Shown: piece after piece, positions 1 to 7,630 of the stretch
How positions within the stretch are numbered: position 1 is the first letter of the stretch
Layout: the number at the start of each line of letters is the position of its first letter
NCBI RefSeq assembly: GCF_030345335.1
Contig: NZ_JAPVRC010000008.1
Span: forward strand, 1-64,000
Direction of reading: 5' to 3'
From: Halobacillus campisalis
Lineage (GTDB): Bacteria; Bacillota; Bacilli; Bacillales; Halobacillaceae
DNA length: 64,000 nucleotides
Translations under genes and position numbers: made by a program
Notes under the pieces: generated by a model
What the model saw: only the letters and a program-made list of their open reading frames with translations
Database searches by the model: none
Told to the model about the DNA's origin: nothing

Positions 1-122
1 AGATGAAATTTCCCCTTACGCCAAGTAAGTAAGATTCCTCAGAGACGATGAGGTCAATAGGTCCGAGGTGGAAGCGTGGTGACACGTGCAGCTGACGGAT
101 ACTAATCAATCGAGGACTTAAC
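1..122 (+). rRNA. 23S ribosomal RNA, 3' end (partial)
   Basis: The first ~120 bases match the conserved 3' terminus of bacterial 23S rRNA, including the stretch ending in CGAGGACTTAAC. The rest of the gene lies to the left of the window. The exact 3' end is estimated from the Bacillus 23S end. Confidence 0.93.
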
Positions 123-254
123 TATATATCAACCTTCGTGAAAAGGTTACGTTTGTGAACATGTCCGATGTCTTATCCAGTTTTGAGGGTTTTCAAAAAA
201 ACTCTTGATTTTTTAGTGAATGGGTCATATAATATATCTTGTCCCTAAAAAAGA

Positions 255-367
255 TCTGGTGGCGAAAGCGAAGAGGTCACACCTGTTCCCATGCCGAACA
301 CAGAAGTTAAGCTCTTCAGCGCCGATGGTAGTCGGGTTTACCCCCGTGAGAGTAGGACGCTGCCAGG
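255..367 (+). rRNA. 5S ribosomal RNA
   Basis: About 113 bases with the conserved 5S core (CCCATGCCGAACACAGAAGT) and complementary ends (CTGGTGGC near the start, GCTGCCAGG at the end). It follows the 23S tail by ~130 bases, the usual 23S-5S order of a Bacillus rrn operon. Ends are good to a few bases. Confidence 0.95.
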
Positions 368-378
368 TTTTATACTAA

Positions 379-453
379 TCCACCGTAGCTCAGTGGTAGA
401 GCAATCGGCTGTTAACCGATCGGTCGTAGGTTCGAATCCTACCGGTGGAGCCA
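379..453 (+). tRNA. tRNA-Asn (anticodon GTT)
   Basis: Full cloverleaf with GTT at 411-413 and encoded CCA. It is the first tRNA after the 5S gene. Confidence 0.97.
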
Positions 454-457
454 TTAC

Positions 458-550
458 GGAGAGCTGTCCGAGCTGGCCGAAGGAGCACGATTGGAATTCG
501 TGTAAACCGTTTTCGCGGTTTCGAGGGTTCGAATCCCTCGCTCTCCGCCA
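458..550 (+). tRNA. tRNA-Ser (anticodon GGA)
   Basis: A 93-base tRNA with the long variable arm of serine tRNAs. GGA is at 493-495 and CCA is encoded. Confidence 0.97.
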
Positions 551-568
551 TCTTTGAAATTTCCGACT

Positions 569-643
569 GGCCCGTTGGTCAAGTGGTTAAGACACCGCCC
601 TTTCACGGCGGTATCACGGGTTCGAATCCCGTACGGGTCACCA
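569..643 (+). tRNA. tRNA-Glu (anticodon TTC)
   Basis: Cloverleaf with anticodon TTC at 602-604 and encoded CCA. Confidence 0.97.
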
Positions 644-649
644 CTCAAT

Positions 650-725
650 GGAGGATTAGCTCAGCTGGGAGAGCACTTGCCTTACAAGCAAGGGGTCGCA
701 GGTTCGAGCCCTGCATCCTCCACCA
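650..725 (+). tRNA. tRNA-Val (anticodon TAC)
   Basis: Cloverleaf with anticodon TAC at 683-685 and encoded CCA. Confidence 0.97.
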
Positions 726-782
726 TTTTGACTCTGTAAGAGTAAAATCTAATGGGAACTTATTAAAAGTCACCCACATTAT

Positions 783-862
<80 letters not shown>

Positions 863-873
863 AATTTTATAAC

Positions 874-950
874 GGTCCGGTAGTTCAGTTGGTTAGAATG
901 CCTGCCTGTCACGCAGGAGGTCGCGGGTTCGAGTCCCGTCCGGACCGCCA
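874..950 (+). tRNA. tRNA-Asp (anticodon GTC)
   Basis: Cloverleaf with anticodon GTC at 908-910 and encoded CCA. Confidence 0.97.
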
Positions 951-1009
951 CTGATTACTTCTTTACATAAGCTAGATCATAGTTAATAATGAGAACTTCT
1001 CATTTGTTT

Positions 1010-1085
<76 letters not shown>

Positions 1086-1097
1086 TTTTTTTGACTA

Positions 1098-1173
<76 letters not shown>

Positions 1174-1191
1174 TGTGTGTCTTTCTTATAT

Positions 1192-1277
1192 GGAGGGATA
1201 GCGAAGTTGGCCAAACGCGGCGGACTGTAAATCCGCTCCCATCGGGTTCGTAGGTTCGAGTCCTACTCCCTCCACCA
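1192..1277 (+). tRNA. tRNA-Tyr (anticodon GTA)
   Basis: Class II tRNA with a long variable arm. GTA is at 1227-1229 and CCA is encoded. Confidence 0.97.
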
Positions 1278-1297
1278 TTTATTTTCATATTACAAAT

Positions 1298-1368
1298 AGG
1301 GGTATAGTTTAATGGTAAAACTACGGTCTCCAAAACCGTCAATGTGGGTTCGATTCCTACTACCCCTG
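1298..1368 (+). tRNA. tRNA-Trp (anticodon CCA)
   Basis: Cloverleaf with anticodon CCA at 1330-1332. The acceptor stem is followed by CTT, so the 3' CCA is not encoded and must be added after transcription. Confidence 0.96.
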
Positions 1369-1379
1369 CTTTTATTTGT

Positions 1380-1456
1380 GGCGGTTGTGGCGAAGTGGTT
1401 AACGCACCGGATTGTGGTTCCGGCATTCGTGGGTTCGATTCCCATCAGCCGCCCCA
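1380..1456 (+). tRNA. tRNA-His (anticodon GTG)
   Basis: Cloverleaf with anticodon GTG, the extra 5' G (G-1) facing C73 that marks histidine tRNA, and an encoded CCA. Confidence 0.96.
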
Positions 1457-1475
1457 TTTTTTTATAGAAAAATGT

Positions 1476-1550
1476 TGGGCCATAGCCAAGCGGTAAGGCA
1501 ACGGTTTTTGGTACCGTCATGCGCTGGTTCGAATCCAGCTGGCCCAGCCA
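1476..1550 (+). tRNA. tRNA-Gln (anticodon TTG)
   Basis: Cloverleaf with anticodon TTG at 1508-1510 and encoded CCA. Confidence 0.97.
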
Positions 1551-1568
1551 TCTATTTAAAAATAAGGC

Positions 1569-1643
1569 GCGGGAGTAGTTCAGTGGTAGAACACCACCTT
1601 GCCAAGGTGGGGGTCGCGGGTTCGAATCCCGTCTCCCGCTCCA
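1569..1643 (+). tRNA. tRNA-Gly (anticodon GCC)
   Basis: Cloverleaf with anticodon GCC at 1601-1603 and encoded CCA. A second glycine tRNA with another anticodon lies at 9820-9893. Confidence 0.97.
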
Positions 1644-1698
1644 GAAACTTTCATAAGTCATTAAATGATGAATATAATTATTTAAACGTGATTTCAAT

Positions 1699-1772
1699 GG
1701 CGGCATAGCCAAGCGGTAAGGCAGAGGACTGCAACTCCTTTATCACCGGTTCGATTCCGGTTGCCGCCTCCA
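1699..1772 (+). tRNA. tRNA-Cys (anticodon GCA)
   Basis: Cloverleaf with anticodon GCA at 1731-1733 and encoded CCA. Confidence 0.97.
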
Positions 1773-1778
1773 TGAAAT

Positions 1779-1860
1779 GCCGGTGTGGCGGAATTGGCAG
1801 ACGCGCACGACTCAAAATCGTGTTCCTCACGGAGTGCCGGTTCGAACCCGGCCACCGGTA
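1779..1860 (+). tRNA. tRNA-Leu (anticodon CAA), integration target
   Basis: Last gene of the cluster. The anticodon loop CTCAAAA gives CAA, and a long variable arm is present. The discriminator A1860 is followed by CTA instead of CCA, so CCA is not encoded. The 3' two-thirds recurs as a diverged copy at 7574-7630, and an integrase gene begins ~175 bases downstream, so this tRNA is the attachment site of the element at 1861-7630. Confidence 0.95.
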
Positions 1861-1864
1861 CTAA
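1808..1864 (+). repeat. attL: 57-bp direct repeat inside tRNA-Leu
   Basis: Left copy of an imperfect 57-base direct repeat (partner 7574-7630; 52 of 57 positions identical by eye). It runs from the anticodon arm to four bases past the tRNA. The first 22 bases are identical in both copies and include the anticodon loop, a common crossover region for tRNA-targeting tyrosine recombinases. Confidence 0.85.
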
Positions 1865-1912
1865 CTTTATAAAACGTCATTTACAGAAGAATTAAGTAAT
1901 ATCAACGTTTTT

Positions 1913-1948
1913 AACGTCTTTCTACAGTAATGTAGGAAGGCGTTTTTT
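1913..1948 (+). terminator. Rho-independent terminator after the tRNA cluster
   Basis: A 13-base stem (1913-1925 with 1932-1944, with G-U pairs) is followed by six T. It lies inside the integrated element and now ends the rRNA-tRNA transcript. A similar hairpin follows the right repeat at 7641-7678. Confidence 0.8.
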
Positions 1949-2035
1949 CTTGTTTTAATGGCTTTTATTCACACGACAATATCACTTCAAATCGTGTGCA
2001 CTAATCGTGTTCACAGTGAAAGGGGAATTGTCAAA

Positions 2036-3016
2036 ATGGCTAGACGTAAAAACACCTTAGACGAAAAGGAATTGGCTATCCTAGAGAGTGAAACAAAGTC
2101 ATATGTAGAATCATTCCAGGAGGCAATAAATTTATTTGTTCAGGATTGTGAGTTGCGTAATTTAAGACCACACACTGTAAAATATTACACGAATGAATTT
2201 AGTGCTTTTCTGAATAACTTAAGAGATCAGGAGATAGATACTCAGCTATTAAAGCCGTACAACTTTACTGAGGAACACGCAAATGAAAATGTAATACTGT
2301 ACATGAAGAATTATAAAGGGAACAGGATAGTTACTATCAATACTCGATTAAGGGCTTTACGTGCTTTGTTTAACTTCCTTTCTAAGCAAAAGCATATCCC
2401 TAAGAATCCTTTTGAGAATATTAAACTATTAAAAGATAGGAAAACTGTTATAGCCACCTTTACTAGAGAACAGTTAAAGAAGCTTTTTAAACAGCCAGAT
2501 TTAAGAACATTTACTGGGATTAGGGACTATACCATAATGATGTTAATGCTTGAAACTGGTATACGTGTAAATGAATTAGCAGGTCTTTCGCTGAACGATA
2601 TAAGGTGGGAAGATGACCTGATTTGCATTAGGAACGCTAAAAGTTACCGTGAACGATTAGTACCTATTCAAAATGAAATGAAAAAACAGTTAAAAAAATA
2701 TAGTGCAATACGTGGTTATGTAGAGTCTGAAGCTATATTTATAACAGTGGACGGTACTAGGCTAACGAAAAGGGGCATTCAACAAAGGGTTATCAAATAT
2801 GGTGAAGTGACAAAGATAAAAGATGTAAGATGCAGCTGTCATACATTTAGCCACACATTTGCAAAGCTAAGTGTCCAGCAAGGGGCAAACATATTTGAGT
2901 TACAAACTATATTAGGGCATACCAGTATGGAAGTAGTTAAAATATATGTGAACCTGTTTGGTAATGATGTTAGAGAGAGTCATAAAAAGTTTTCTCCACT
3001 AAAAGTATTACATTGA
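2036..3016 (+). CDS. Tyrosine recombinase/integrase of the element, catalytic Arg replaced
   Basis: A 326-residue site-specific recombinase. The start is ATG 2036, behind AGGGGAATTG; an upstream in-frame ATG at 1958 lacks a ribosome site. A SAM-like N-terminal DNA-binding domain spans about residues 35-135, and the catalytic domain fills the C-terminal half. Arg I sits in TGIRVNE, the late His in LGHTS and the nucleophile Tyr in KIYVNLF. The box that should read HxxR reads HTFS (residues 269-272, codon AGC at 2849-2851), so the second catalytic arginine is missing. In this family that residue is needed for strand exchange, so activity is doubtful. The gene lies just inside attL, pointing inward, and ends in its own terminator. 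Confidence 0.88.
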   Translation: MARRKNTLDEKELAILESETKSYVESFQEAINLFVQDCELRNLRPHTVKYYTNEFSAFLNNLRDQEIDTQLLKPYNFTEEHANENVILYMKNYKGNRIVTINTRLRALRALFNFLSKQKHIPKNPFENIKLLKDRKTVIATFTREQLKKLFKQPDLRTFTGIRDYTIMMLMLETGIRVNELAGLSLNDIRWEDDLICIRNAKSYRERLVPIQNEMKKQLKKYSAIRGYVESEAIFITVDGTRLTKRGIQQRVIKYGEVTKIKDVRCSCHTFSHTFAKLSVQQGANIFELQTILGHTSMEVVKIYVNLFGNDVRESHKKFSPLKVLH

Positions 3017-3036
3017 CTATCATAATGAACATTCTT

Positions 3037-3072
3037 AAGCCTTTAGAGTTTTTTACTCTATGGGCTTTTTTT
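3037..3072 (+). terminator. Terminator after the integrase gene
   Basis: Stem AAGCCTTTAGAGT (3037-3049) pairs with 3055-3067 and is followed by a T run. Confidence 0.75.
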
Positions 3073-3107
3073 GTGTCCTAAAATACTTCACTGCTGCTAG
3101 TGATTAA

Positions 3108-4285
3108 ATGTGGAAGCGGATCGGTTGGTTGTGCCTATATATATGGACAGAAAAAGAGGATTTTATATGTCCTATTATCCAACTTATCCGCCAGTACATT
3201 TTTGTAAGGACAAATGAAAAGGACGGTACAAAGCTAAACAATTTAAAGGATTTAATTGTAAAGGGTAAGGATATTGTTTCCACTCATGCACTATTCAAAC
3301 GTATAGACAATGAATTGATTGAACTAATAGAAATGCAAGGATACACCTTAATATTAGATTAAGTCATGAATGTTATTGATCAGGTGAAAATATCTAGGGA
3401 TGATCTGAAATTACTTACCAATGCTAAAACGACAAAGGCAGACCCAGTGATAACTATTGATGAAAAAGGTTTTGTTCATTGGACCAGTGAAGACTATATA
3501 ACTGGGAATTTCGAACAAATCCGTAACCTTGCTAAAGCTAATAATCTAATGATTTTCGAGAATATAGCTATGTATTGGCTATTTCCAGTCTCAGCATTTA
3601 AAGGGTTTGAGGAAGTCTATGTACTTACCTATATGTTTAAGAGACAAATTCAGAGTTGTTATTATGAGCTGTTTGAAGTGGATTACGATTATTATTCTGT
3701 AGCTAACAAAGATGGTCATTATAAATTAGTTGCCTATATTCCTATACACAAAGAAGATAAACGACATCTAAGAGAACTGATTAAAATTTATTATTCTGCA
3801 CCTACAGATAGAACAAATCTAAATAAGGTGGGAGAAAAAAATTCCGCTTTTAGCGTAACTCACTTAAACAACCTGGTTAGCAATTCTAAACAGCAAACAC
3901 TCTTAAGAAATAACAGATTTAATTTTTATCACAATAAAGCTAACGTGCCCAGCCATGAAGTGATGCGGACGACATATAAATATTTAGAGAGAAGGCTGTG
4001 CCCTAAAATTTAAAGAAACAATTTGTTGGAGTAACAGCAAGGGCTACAAACGACTATGCAAATAAATCTACCTGTATTTACTTTGCAAATCGATATATGA
4101 ATCCAATAACGAAGAAATTCTTTAATAATAAAGGCGTTAAAATTGATGAGGATTTATTTGCTTTATCTGAATTACTGCAATGGATATTTAGAAGTAGGAT
4201 AAGAAAAGGTGAGTCTATCTATGTTTATATTCCTAGCAAAAGAATGAGGTCATTACTAGAAGAATATCTAAGTAATAGCCTATAA
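3108..4285 (+). pseudogene. Degenerate helicase-like replication gene (stop + frameshift)
   Basis: Three ORF pieces (3108-3362, 3366-4013, 4022-4285) read as one damaged protein. The first two are in one frame and are split only by TAA at 3360-3362. That stop falls right after TLILD, where a Walker B/DExx motif would continue with E (GAA to TAA is one base). The third piece is in another frame; without a start codon it opens with KKQFVGVTARATNDYANK and ends in a block containing LLQWIFRSRIR, which resembles superfamily 2 helicase motif VI. A one-base shift near 4000-4015 would join it. A Walker A motif is not visible, so the N-terminus is also lost. I infer a replication-type helicase or ATPase of a plasmid or phage satellite; the family name is not certain. 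Confidence 0.62.
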
Positions 4286-4648
4286 GTGAAACGGAGATAG
4301 TTGGTTGAAATTCTCTATTCAAAAAAGGTATAAAGAAACGCTATAAACGTTGATATTTAAGGGTTTTTAAGACATTTCCTTAAAAGAAAGAATTAAAAAA
4401 GTATAAATGATAAGTAGCTATTAACTCACGTCCCTATAACATGGATTGTGACAGCTAAAGCTACCACAATCCATGTTATTAGGGCGAATATAATTGGTTG
4501 GGCGATAGTCCAAGCACGAAGCGTAGTAGATTGGGGCGAGGTTCTGGTCGTCCGACATACTGTTGGAGCTACGATTTTTTGTGGCTACTTTTCTTTTTGC
4601 GAAGTATGTGCGGTAAATCACTAAATATGAAAAGGGAGGCGTTAAAGC
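4286..4648. other. Gene-free 363-bp stretch of the element
   Basis: It lies between the broken helicase-like gene and the small HTH gene. Its main content is the long hairpin at 4432-4484. The bases just before 4649 hold the ribosome site AAAGGGAGG. No convincing ORF was found on either strand. Confidence 0.6.
4432..4484. repeat. Long near-perfect inverted repeat (hairpin)
   Basis: The 19 bases at 4432-4450 pair with 4465-4484, with only one bulged base. The 14-base loop itself holds AGCTAAAGCT. No T run follows, so it is not a standard terminator. In an element with a helicase remnant and a winged-helix protein it could be a replication origin or a single-strand initiation hairpin (inference). 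Confidence 0.75.
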
Positions 4649-4867
4649 TTGAATAGATACACGATCAAGCTCATTCGATCTCATTACGGAGAAACTCAAA
4701 TGATGTTCGCTAAACGCTTAGGAATATTGACTTCGTATCTCGAAAAGCTTGAAATCGGAAGTAGAGGCGTCAGTGAAAACGTCGAGACGAAAATTATGGC
4801 AAGATGCGATTTAACAAGCAGAAGAATCCAAGACCTAAAAGCTCATTCAAAAGTAATCGAAAGGTAG
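4649..4867 (+). CDS. Small helix-turn-helix protein (Cro/CI-like)
   Basis: A 72-residue protein starting at TTG 4649, behind AAAGGGAGG with ~10 bases spacing. The segment SHYGETQMMFAKRLGILTSY followed by LEKLEIGSRGVS fits an HTH_XRE fold, although the pattern is short and diverged. It is the first of a run of closely spaced genes (4649-6332), so it may regulate the element or act as an excision/replication accessory. Codon use here favours CGA and TCG more than the flanking chromosome does, which agrees with transferred DNA. Confidence 0.6.
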   Translation: MNRYTIKLIRSHYGETQMMFAKRLGILTSYLEKLEIGSRGVSENVETKIMARCDLTSRRIQDLKAHSKVIER

Positions 4868-4886
4868 AAAGGAGTATAGAAACAAT

Positions 4887-5366
4887 TTGTCAATCAATGC
4901 AAAAAACGATCATTCTAATGTAGTAAACAAACAGGCTCTAAGAAATGGAGCTACGTTTACTCCGCAATTACGTGAATTAAACAAGTATCTATTCATAGAT
5001 AGATTCTCGAAGACTACACTTTGCGTGTATAACGAGATCGTCTATCTCTTCAACACGAATGAGGGAGTAGCATTTCCAAGTTACAATTACTTCCTTAGAG
5101 AGTTGAACATGTCTTCGGTAACAGTATCGAAAGCCATTAAGAAGCTAGTCGGGGTAAATCTGGTTGGAAAGATCGGGGAAAAAGGGCAGCGGAATCTGTA
5201 TCTTCCTTATTATCCGTTAGACGAAGAAGGGTTTAAAAGAGCATTCCCTATTGCGTCAAGTAAACGGGAAGCGACCGTAGCGAAATCGAAAAGAAAAAGT
5301 AACACCGATAAGGAGCGTTTAGAAAAGTATCAAAGGAAGATCGAGATAGCTGAAGAGGAGGAATGA
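4887..5366 (+). CDS. Winged-helix DNA-binding protein, possible replication initiator
   Basis: A 159-residue protein starting at TTG 4887; the ribosome site AAAGGAG is a rather distant 13 bases upstream, and no in-frame ATG exists nearby. Residues ~30-105 look like a winged helix: NEGVAFPSYNYFLRELNMSS is a typical 'helix-turn-recognition helix' pattern, followed by TVSKAIKKL and a beta wing. The C-terminus is very basic (KRKSNTDKERLEKYQRK). Similar N-terminal folds occur in replication initiators and replisome organisers of phages and plasmids, so a role in replicating the element is likely but unproven. It overlaps the next gene by 4 bases. Confidence 0.6.
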   Translation: MSINAKNDHSNVVNKQALRNGATFTPQLRELNKYLFIDRFSKTTLCVYNEIVYLFNTNEGVAFPSYNYFLRELNMSSVTVSKAIKKLVGVNLVGKIGEKGQRNLYLPYYPLDEEGFKRAFPIASSKREATVAKSKRKSNTDKERLEKYQRKIEIAEEEE

Positions 5367-5752
5367 TGATGCTAGATCGAACTACTCACGCAAATGTAAA
5401 ACGACTAGTCAAACGTAGTTGCGCAAACTACTCGAATGTTAGATGTCTAATTTACGATACACAATGCGACTATGAGAGCCGCTATGGTCATGCAATATCA
5501 TGCGATTATTTCGAGAAGAGCGTCCTGCCGAATGACGAAGTTCTCGAAGCAAGATACAAGAAAGCTCACGGTATAAACTATCAAGACAATCTGGAATAGT
5601 CGAAGAACATTCGCATTTGCTTGGATTGTTCCGAGGAGTTCATGCCTAAGAGCAATCGGCAAACTCGATGTAACGATTGCCAACGCAACGCTAAACGCAA
5701 AGCGAAAGCAGAGAGAATGCGAAAGTACCGAGATAAAGCGAGTAATATGTAG
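5363..5752 (+). pseudogene. Cysteine-rich VLP-type mobile-element protein interrupted by TAG
   Basis: The first 78 codons (5363-5596) encode a cysteine-rich domain with the pattern C-x-Y-x-N-V-R-C-L, then C, C, DYFEKSVLPND, matching the Cysteine-rich VLP domain of Firmicutes integrative elements. After TAG at 5597-5599 the same frame continues 50 codons to TAG 5750-5752 and encodes CLDCSEEF...RCNDCQRN followed by a basic RMRKYRDK tail. That is the zinc-ribbon half such proteins normally carry at the C-terminus. The gene is therefore one protein cut by a single stop, either a nonsense mutation or a read-through stop. No good separate start for the second half is seen. Confidence 0.65.
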
Positions 5753-5877
5753 ACAGTATAGGGGTCGGTAAATCGCTCTATGGCAGGGCTTAGGTGCTTT
5801 ACAATAAAACACTCTGAAAGCCGAAATAGCCGTTCGAAAGTGTCTACAAATAAAAACAAAGGGAGAGACAATTAATA

Positions 5878-6219
5878 ATGAGAGACAAACTACAAAAAGC
5901 TCAAGAGCTTATGCAAGGTAATACGATGCTTTTCAAGGAAGTAATCAATGAATATAGAGATCAGAAATACGAAGTAAATCGAAATACCGAGCTATCGGCA
6001 GCAGGAAAAGAAAAAGCGCTTCAACGTCTATCAAAGGAGTACGAGAAGAAATCGGTGAAGCTTGCGAATCAGCTTAAGCAGGAGCGGAACGATCTAGCAT
6101 CTGATGCTAAAAAGGAAGCTCAGAAGGTTCTTACTTCGAAGCTACCGAGTGTAAATGAAAAAAAGCGAAAGCTATTCTCGCAGCAAGCAGACGATCTGGA
6201 AGCTCGAGTATTATTATGA
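5878..6219 (+). CDS. Predicted coiled-coil protein of the element
   Basis: A 113-residue, lysine/glutamate-rich protein starting at ATG 5878, behind AAAGGGAGAGAC. It is almost wholly helical and charged (for example YEKKSVKLANQLKQERNDLA), with no membrane segment or cysteine. I do not recognise a family. Its place after the DNA-binding genes and before a translationally coupled 38-codon ORF suggests an accessory or structural protein of a phage-like element. Function unknown. Confidence 0.6.
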   Translation: MRDKLQKAQELMQGNTMLFKEVINEYRDQKYEVNRNTELSAAGKEKALQRLSKEYEKKSVKLANQLKQERNDLASDAKKEAQKVLTSKLPSVNEKKRKLFSQQADDLEARVLL

Positions 6220-6332
6220 GCTCCAGTTTAGTAGGAGCGGCAGTCAGAAATGCTTTACGAGAAGTAAGCGTGATGACCTCGAGCATGATCGATCAGTCCG
6301 AGGAGTATTTCACAAAACATGACCATAAATGA
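6216..6332 (+). CDS. Small 38-residue protein overlapping the coiled-coil gene
   Basis: ATG 6216 overlaps the previous stop as ATGA, the usual sign of translational coupling. The product starts MSSSLVGAAVRNALREVS and ends SEEYFTKHDHK; it is amphipathic with no recognised domain. Codon use matches the upstream gene. It is short, so it rests mainly on the overlap and frame. Confidence 0.45.
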   Translation: MSSSLVGAAVRNALREVSVMTSSMIDQSEEYFTKHDHK

Positions 6333-6353
6333 TAGTTAACTAATGGACTAATG

Positions 6354-6395
6354 AAGCAACACCCACTCAGATTAAAGCCTGTTTAGGGTGTGCTT
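6354..6395. terminator. Hairpin between convergent genes, probable terminator
   Basis: AAGCAACACCC (6354-6364) pairs with GGGTGTGCTT (6386-6395), with one bulged A. It lies between the rightward small ORF and the leftward SIR2-like gene and could stop transcription from either side. The T tract is weak. Confidence 0.5.
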
Positions 6396-6418
6396 TGCTT
6401 GTTCTCTTGTAGAAAAGT

Positions 6419-7402
6419 CTAAATCAATGTTGGAGGTCCAAACTTTTTAACTTCATTGACAATATGACCTTTTGATTCAATAAACGACCAAAGTTGATTG
6501 ATAGACTCTGATTCATGTGATGGATTTACAATATAAAACGAACATCTTTCTTGTAATTGGGAAATGAAAAAATCAATCTCTTTCCTATCTACTTTTGAAT
6601 ATGAATGCCCTACTATAACGAAATGGTTTACTTGAAAATGTTTAGTAAAATCAGTGTACGTTTTAAAGAGGTTCTGAACCCACCCTAAATTCTCATGATA
6701 GTTTTCCTGTGTAGGTGGTATGATGTCAGGTTGTTTTGGAACTCTTGTGTTTTCTTCATAAGGAACTGTTGTAATATAGCCATTTCCATATGAGTCAAAA
6801 ACTTGATTTCTACCTAAAACACTACCCCATGCGGATTGTTCATCTTCAAAGTGTATAAGATTGTTAGGAATTTCGAAATTAATTGAACCATGGGGCTTAA
6901 AGAAAGGTACTCCCTTTACAGGATTGTCAGTTCCAACCATGAAGTAACCTTTATTTGGAGAAGCTAATCTAAAGGATTTTTCTAAGACTAGATCGTAATT
7001 AAATGACACAACCCCAACAATATCTTTTCGGTTTTTTTTCATCCACTGACTCCAGGACCATTTTACAAGGTTAGCATTATCGATTCTTGATTGTAATTTA
7101 GAATAAGCTAATGCCAAGAATCTTCTAAGGTCTGATTCTCTTTTGGAAAAGTCCTTATCACTTAAATCAAACTCACCGTAATTTAGGAACTCATTCATAG
7201 AATCAAAATCACTCTGCCTTTCAGACAGTGGTAGCAATACATCTTTTATTGTACTTAGGTTACCTAGATAAGGTTCTAAATATATTTCAGGATTTCCAAA
7301 TGATTTTAAAGGTGAAGAGGTATCTATATCTAAGTCTAAATGGTTTAGTAGGTCTATGGTTAGTCCGTTACCAGCTAATATGCATACTCTTCTTTTTCGC
7401 AT
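6419..7402 (-). CDS. SIR2-like protein, probable anti-phage cargo gene
   Basis: A 327-residue cytoplasmic protein on the minus strand, with ATG 7402 behind GAGGAGG. The features of a SIR2-like Rossmann NAD-binding fold are in order: LAGNGLTIDL (residues 9-18), SFNYD (133-137), FKPHGS (168-173) and VGHSYSKVD (264-272). A glycine-rich NAD loop, a YD motif, PHGS and G-x-S...D are the usual landmarks of SIR2_2/DSR-type and AbiH-like families, several of which degrade NAD+ on phage infection and stop growth. It is the only large intact gene of the element apart from the integrase, is transcribed against the others and sits next to attR, which is typical of cargo. Defence is inferred from fold and location. 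Confidence 0.72.
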   Translation of the reverse strand: MRKRRVCILAGNGLTIDLLNHLDLDIDTSSPLKSFGNPEIYLEPYLGNLSTIKDVLLPLSERQSDFDSMNEFLNYGEFDLSDKDFSKRESDLRRFLALAYSKLQSRIDNANLVKWSWSQWMKKNRKDIVGVVSFNYDLVLEKSFRLASPNKGYFMVGTDNPVKGVPFFKPHGSINFEIPNNLIHFEDEQSAWGSVLGRNQVFDSYGNGYITTVPYEENTRVPKQPDIIPPTQENYHENLGWVQNLFKTYTDFTKHFQVNHFVIVGHSYSKVDRKEIDFFISQLQERCSFYIVNPSHESESINQLWSFIESKGHIVNEVKKFGPPTLI

Positions 7403-7573
7403 GACAAAACCTCCTCTTTTATTCGCTCGAGGTATATTTTACCATTGTCGAATATTCCTCGAAAGTAATCGAGTAGTGTACGAACCGTTACGAATATTAC
7501 GCACTACAACCCTTTGAAGAAAGGCGTTATAACAACCGTCAAAGTTTTTGAATATGAAAAAGGCTCGTGAAGC

Positions 7574-7630
7574 CGACTCAAAATCGTGTTCCTCATGGAG
7601 TCCCGTTTTGAACCCGGCCTCCGGTACTAA
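7574..7630 (+). repeat. attR: diverged copy of the tRNA-Leu 3' part
   Basis: Right partner of 1808-1864. The first 22 bases are identical; five substitutions fall in the remaining 35, some breaking T-arm pairing, so this copy is not a functional tRNA. It also ends in CCGGTACTAA, so the missing CCA predates the duplication. Confidence 0.85.

Larger units (their letters stand above)
1861..7630. mobile_element. tRNA-Leu integrative element (decaying), ~5.8 kb
   Basis: The segment between the two tRNA-Leu repeats holds an integrase next to attL, a broken helicase-like gene, a long inverted repeat, two small DNA-binding protein genes, a cysteine-rich mobile-element gene, a coiled-coil protein, a 38-codon ORF, and a SIR2-like gene on the opposite strand next to attR. 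No capsid, terminase or conjugation gene is visible, so it resembles a phage-satellite or small integrative plasmid remnant. The integrase lacks a catalytic arginine, two other genes carry in-frame stops or shifts, and the repeats differ at five positions, so it is probably no longer mobile by itself. Confidence 0.82.
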
